A DNA stretch of 64,000 bases. It comes from Mesorhizobium atlanticum (lineage in GTDB: Bacteria > Pseudomonadota > Alphaproteobacteria > Rhizobiales > Rhizobiaceae). The stretch covers positions 620,001-684,000 of the forward strand of contig NZ_QMBQ01000002.1 in the NCBI RefSeq assembly GCF_003289965.1, written 5' to 3'. This document shows, in pieces, positions 60,583 to 64,000 of the stretch; position 1 is the first letter of the stretch; every line of letters starts with the position of its first letter. The notes beneath the pieces are model-generated. The model made no database searches. It had not been told where the DNA came from and saw only the letters and a program-made list of their open reading frames with translations. Both the position numbers and the translations under genes were made by a program.

Positions 60583-61049
60583 GATTGGCCTTGTGCGGCA
60601 TCACGCGCGAGGAACATACCGGTGTTCTCAAGCTCGAAGACGCATTCGCCGCGCTGGTTGAGGAGCTCGCTGCGCATGGTGATCAAGCCGAGCTGGGGCC
60701 GCGATTTGGACTGGCGCTTGGAAAGTATGGTGACCTTGCCGGTCAGCCGGTCGCCTGCCAGAACCGGCTTCTTCCATTTCACATGCTCGATGCCGGGCGA
60801 GCCTTGAGAGGTCGAATCAAGCAGGAAGGCGTCGCACAGCATGCGCATGAACATCGCGCAGGTGTGCCAGCCCGAAGCCGAAAGCCCACCGAGGATGCTC
60901 GCCTTGCCGGCTTCCTCGTCGAGATGCATCGGCTGCGGGTCGAACTCCGAGGCGAATTCGATGATCTCGGCCGCACTTACGTCCTTGCTGCCGAGGTCGA
61001 GCGAGGCGCCCTCCGCGAAATCCTCATAGGCCCAGGTCTTTCCGGTCAT
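60579..61049 (-). CDS. MaoC-like dehydratase (copy 2)
   Basis: 156 residues, same fold and length as its neighbour, with the dyad in FDPQPMHLDEEAGKASILGG. It precedes copy 1 in the operon. The two are divergent enough to be separate subunits rather than a recent duplication. Confidence 0.88.
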   Translation of the reverse strand: MTGKTWAYEDFAEGASLDLGSKDVSAAEIIEFASEFDPQPMHLDEEAGKASILGGLSASGWHTCAMFMRMLCDAFLLDSTSQGSPGIEHVKWKKPVLAGDRLTGKVTILSKRQSKSRPQLGLITMRSELLNQRGECVFELENTGMFLARDAAQGQS

Positions 61050-61163
61050 GCTGGCAATCCGGTTGACGAATGCGTGATCCCCAAATCGGGCATTCCCGGA
61101 TGAAGGTCCAAGGCAATTTGGTCAAGTGATTTCTGGTAAGCCAGCCGTCGCCGGCCGACGCTG

Positions 61164-62138
61164 TCAGAGCCAGCCGCGGCGGCGGAAATACCAGAAGGGC
61201 AAGATCGCCGAGACCACCATCAGGCCGATGGCGAAGGGGTAGCCGAACTCCCATTTGAGCTCGGGGATGATGTCAAAATTCATGCCGTAGATCGAGGCGA
61301 CCAGCGTCGGCGGCAGGAAGATGACGGCGGCGACCGAGAAGATCTTGATGATGGCGTTCTGCTCGATCGAGATCATGCCGAGCGTGGCATCGAGCAGGAA
61401 GGAGATCTTCTGCGACAGGAAGGTGGCATGGTCGGCCAGCGAGAGCACGTCGCGCGACAGCGTCTTGATGCGGGCGCGCACATCCTTGCTCATCTTGGTC
61501 TGCCCCGCGACATGGGCAAGGAAGCCGGCGAGGCGCTGCAACGAGATCAGGCTGTCGCGAACGGAAGAAGCGAGATCCTCCTTGCGGCCGATGCCTTTCA
61601 GCAATTCCTGGAAATCGCGGTTGCGTTTTGAGGCCTTGGTCGAGCGCGCCTCGAAGATGTCGCGCGAGATCGCTTCCACATCGCGGCCGGCGCGCTCGAG
61701 GATGTCGGCCAGGCGGTCGACGATCGCTTCCAGCAAGCCGATCAGGATGGTGTCGCCGCTGGTGCAGCCGGTCGCCACCTTTTCGGCGCGCAGCGGGAAG
61801 GTCTTGAAGGCCTTCGGTTCGTGGTAGCGGATGGTGATCAGCCGATTGCCGGCAAGCGCGAAGGTCACCGGCGACATCAGAGGATCGTCGGCCTCGGTCT
61901 GCGCCGGCAGCACGGCGGTCATGAAGTAGCCGCCGTCCTCGATGTAGAGGCGGCTCGAAATCTCGATCTCTTCCATCTCCTCGCGGGTCGGGATCGCTAT
62001 GCCCAGCCAGCTCTCGATGCGTGCCTCTTCCTCCTTGGTCGGGTTGAAGAGATCGGCCCAGACGACCCTGTCGCCATCCGCCGCAAGATCCTCGGTGAGG
62101 CGCAGGCGGTCATTGTCCACGACGAAGGTTTTTATCAT
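61164..62138 (-). CDS. corA: Magnesium/cobalt channel CorA
   Basis: 324 residues. A cytoplasmic domain (1-265) is followed by two membrane helices at the C-terminus with the pore signature YGMNF between them (VVAVIFLPPTLVASIYGMN-like segment, then FAIGLMVVSAILPFWYFRR). ATG 62138 (MIKTFVVDNDRLRL) is the family start. It is a Mg2+ uptake channel. It lies 20 bases after ychF on the same strand. Confidence 0.93.
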   Translation of the reverse strand: MIKTFVVDNDRLRLTEDLAADGDRVVWADLFNPTKEEEARIESWLGIAIPTREEMEEIEISSRLYIEDGGYFMTAVLPAQTEADDPLMSPVTFALAGNRLITIRYHEPKAFKTFPLRAEKVATGCTSGDTILIGLLEAIVDRLADILERAGRDVEAISRDIFEARSTKASKRNRDFQELLKGIGRKEDLASSVRDSLISLQRLAGFLAHVAGQTKMSKDVRARIKTLSRDVLSLADHATFLSQKISFLLDATLGMISIEQNAIIKIFSVAAVIFLPPTLVASIYGMNFDIIPELKWEFGYPFAIGLMVVSAILPFWYFRRRGWL

Positions 62139-62157
62139 CGCCGGGTCTCCTGAAGGA

Positions 62158-63261
62158 TCAGGTGTTGAACTTGAACAGCATGATGTCGCCGTCCTGGACG
62201 ACATACTCCTTGCCTTCGTCGCGCGCCTTGCCGGCTTCCTTGGCGGCCACTTCGCCGCCCAGCGTGACGAAGTCGTTATAGGAGATGGTCTGGGCGCGGA
62301 TGAAGCCGCGCTCGAAGTCGGTGTGGATGACTCCAGCCGCCTGCGGCGCCTTATCGCCCTTGTGGATCGTCCAGGCACGCGTCTCCTTCGGCCCGACGGT
62401 GAAGTAGGTGATCAGATGCAAGAGCTCGTAGCCGGCGCGGATCACCTTGTTGAGGCCGGGCTCGTCGAGGCCGATCGAGGCAAGGAACTCCATTTCCTCC
62501 TCGTCGGAAAGCTGGGCGACTTCCGCCTCGATCGCCGCCGAGATCACCACCGTGCCGGCGCCCTGCGCGGCCGCCATCTTCTCCACCGCCCTGGTGTGTT
62601 CGTTGCCGGTGGCGGCGTTCGCCTCGGCGACGTTGCAGACATAGAGAACGGGATGCGAGGTGAGCAGGTTCAGCCCCTGCAGGATGCGCAGATCCTCCGG
62701 CGCGATGCCGTTGAGCAGGAATCGCGTCGGCTTGCCGGCCTGCAGCAATTCGAGCGACGCCTCCATCATCGGCAGGACGGCCATGGCTTCCTTGTCCTTG
62801 CCTGCGGCCCGCTTGCGAACCTGGACGATGCGGCGCTCGAGGCTTTCGAGGTCGGCGAGCATCAGCTCGGTCTCGACCGTCTCGGCGTCGGCCACCGGAT
62901 CGATGCGGCCCTCGACATGGGTGATGTCGTCATCCTCGAAGCAGCGCAGCACATGCACGATCGCGTCGACCTCGCGGATGTTGGCGAGGAACTGGTTGCC
63001 CAGCCCTTCGCCCTTGGAGGCGCCGCGCACCAGGCCGGCAATGTCGACGAAGGAGATGCGGGTCGGGATGATCTCCTTCGACTTGCCGATCGCGGCGATC
63101 TTCTGCAGGCGCGGATCCGGCACTGCCACCTCGCCGGTGTTCGGCTCGATGGTGCAGAAGGGATAGTTGGCGGCCTGCGCGGCCGCCGTCCTGGTCAGCG
63201 CGTTGAACAGCGTCGACTTGCCGACGTTGGGCAAGCCAACGATGCCACATTTGAAACCCAT
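62158..63261 (-). CDS. ychF: Redox-regulated P-loop ATPase YchF/OLA1
   Basis: 367 residues. P-loop GLPNVGKSTLF (9-19), the DxxG-like FVDIAGLVRGASKGEGLGNQ and a C-terminal TGS domain (IHTDFERGFIRAQTIS). It binds ATP rather than GTP and associates with ribosomes. It follows pth on the same strand, as in many bacteria, and precedes corA. Confidence 0.97.
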   Translation of the reverse strand: MGFKCGIVGLPNVGKSTLFNALTRTAAAQAANYPFCTIEPNTGEVAVPDPRLQKIAAIGKSKEIIPTRISFVDIAGLVRGASKGEGLGNQFLANIREVDAIVHVLRCFEDDDITHVEGRIDPVADAETVETELMLADLESLERRIVQVRKRAAGKDKEAMAVLPMMEASLELLQAGKPTRFLLNGIAPEDLRILQGLNLLTSHPVLYVCNVAEANAATGNEHTRAVEKMAAAQGAGTVVISAAIEAEVAQLSDEEEMEFLASIGLDEPGLNKVIRAGYELLHLITYFTVGPKETRAWTIHKGDKAPQAAGVIHTDFERGFIRAQTISYNDFVTLGGEVAAKEAGKARDEGKEYVVQDGDIMLFKFNT

Positions 63262-63353
63262 GTTCGTCCAGTCCTGTCGGAATTCGATTTTGGTGAGGGC
63301 TATGGGCGATAGGGGTGACGAACGTCAAGCCCCGAGCATCGTTCCTTCGACGC

Positions 63354-64000
63354 TCACTCCTTGCCGAACAGCTTCTTCAGCATGGCGGCCATCGGACCGC
63401 TTTCGGGGATTTTTGCCGCCGGCTGCTGCGGGCGCGCCTGGCGGACATGGCTTTGCTGCTTCGGCGGTTTGGGCGGCGGGCGGTCGTCATCGCCGGTCGG
63501 GACGAGTTTTTCACGCAAGGCGAGCGTGACGCGGTTCATGAACGAGCTGTCGTCGCCTTTGGCGAGCAGCGCGGCGTCGTCGGCGATCGCGTCCAGCAGG
63601 ACATCCAGCCATTCGCGGTCCGCCTTGGCGAAATCGCCAAGCACATGGCCGTGCACCATCTCCTTGACGCCGGGATGACCGACGCCGATGCGCACCCGGC
63701 GATAGGCGTTGCCGACATGCTGGTCGAGCGAGCGAATGCCGTTGTGGCCGCCGGAGCCGCCGCCCACCTTGACCCTGAGCTTGCCGGCGGCGAGGTCGAT
63801 CTCGTCATAGAAGACGGTGAGCGCGGACGGCTCGAGCTTGTAGAAGCGCAGCGCTTCGCCGACCGACTGTCCGGACAGGTTCATGAAGGTTTGCGGCTTG
63901 ATCAGCAGCACCTTCTCGCCGCCGAGCGTGCCTTCTGAGATCAGGCCCTGGAATTTTCGCGACCAGGGCGAAAAGGAATGGCGGTGGGCAATCGCGTCCG
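63354..64000 (-). CDS. pth: Peptidyl-tRNA hydrolase, 5' part beyond the window
   Basis: The visible 215 codons end at the stop at 63354. Motifs [22 protein letters not shown] and [15 protein letters not shown] hold the catalytic and tRNA-binding residues; the N-terminal His lies outside the window. It frees tRNA from stalled peptidyl-tRNA. A Pro/Gln-rich tail ([20 protein letters not shown]) extends beyond the family core. It is followed by ychF after 92 bases. Confidence 0.95.
   Translation of the reverse strand, partial: DAIAHRHSFSPWSRKFQGLISEGTLGGEKVLLIKPQTFMNLSGQSVGEALRFYKLEPSALTVFYDEIDLAAGKLRVKVGGGSGGHNGIRSLDQHVGNAYRRVRIGVGHPGVKEMVHGHVLGDFAKADREWLDVLLDAIADDAALLAKGDDSSFMNRVTLALREKLVPTGDDDRPPPKPPKQQSHVRQARPQQPAAKIPESGPMAAMLKKLFGKE

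Overview
The window is GC-rich chromosomal DNA of an alphaproteobacterium of the order Hyphomicrobiales (Rhizobiales), most likely Mesorhizobium or a close relative. The evidence is the gene content (choXWV choline transporter, petABC cytochrome bc1 operon, cca next to a Nudix and a DUF1285 gene, DUF2333/DUF6638/DUF6665 proteins, BTAD-TPR regulator) and several families of short palindromic intergenic repeats of the rhizobial type. There are no nod, nif, phage or plasmid-transfer genes, no CRISPR array and no recognisable tRNA or rRNA gene. Genes are densely packed on both strands, and many are translationally coupled by 1-16 base overlaps.

Layout. 1-4.2 kb: sugar O-acetyltransferase, GlxA-type regulator divergent from a cysteine hydrolase, and fhs (formate-THF ligase). 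4.5-11.9 kb: a five-gene minus-strand cluster (coiled-coil protein, unknown 382-aa protein, AAA ATPase, DUF6638, DUF2333) interrupted by a DUF559 nuclease-like gene bounded by a pair of 55-base inverted repeats. 12-15.2 kb: cytochrome c, a LysR/EamA divergent pair and thymidine kinase. 15.5-18.6 kb: choXWV with a terminator after choX. 18.7-24.2 kb: autotransporter, persulfide dioxygenase-rhodanese fusion and a BTAD/TPR regulator divergent from a cysteine synthase (24.3-25.4 kb). 25.5-31.4 kb: PLP decarboxylase, YciI protein, two-component system, three small exported or membrane proteins and clpS. 31.4-38.3 kb: MoxR-DUF58-DUF4159-membrane protein operon of the Bat/aerotolerance type. 38.5-41 kb: DUF1285-Nudix-cca.

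41-50 kb is the most accessory-looking part: a subtilisin-like protease with a small outer-membrane-like partner, small DUF1059 and DUF1344 proteins, hemF, two large tandem palindromes, a YadA-type trimeric autotransporter divergent from a LuxR regulator, soxR facing a SoxR-box promoter that seems to have no target gene, and trmL. 50.2-55 kb: a leader peptide with a ribosome-binding-site-sequestering hairpin, then a small protein, two coupled ABC exporters and a DUF6665 protein. 55-64 kb: cupin protein, petABC, PAP2 phosphatase, apt, two MaoC-like dehydratases, corA, ychF and the 3' part of pth.

The best candidates for undescribed biology are the leader-peptide attenuator at 50.18-50.34 kb, the AAA/coiled-coil/DUF2333 cluster with its inserted DUF559 cassette, and the protease/outer-membrane protein pair at 41-42.7 kb. 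All family names are from reading the translations; no database search was possible.
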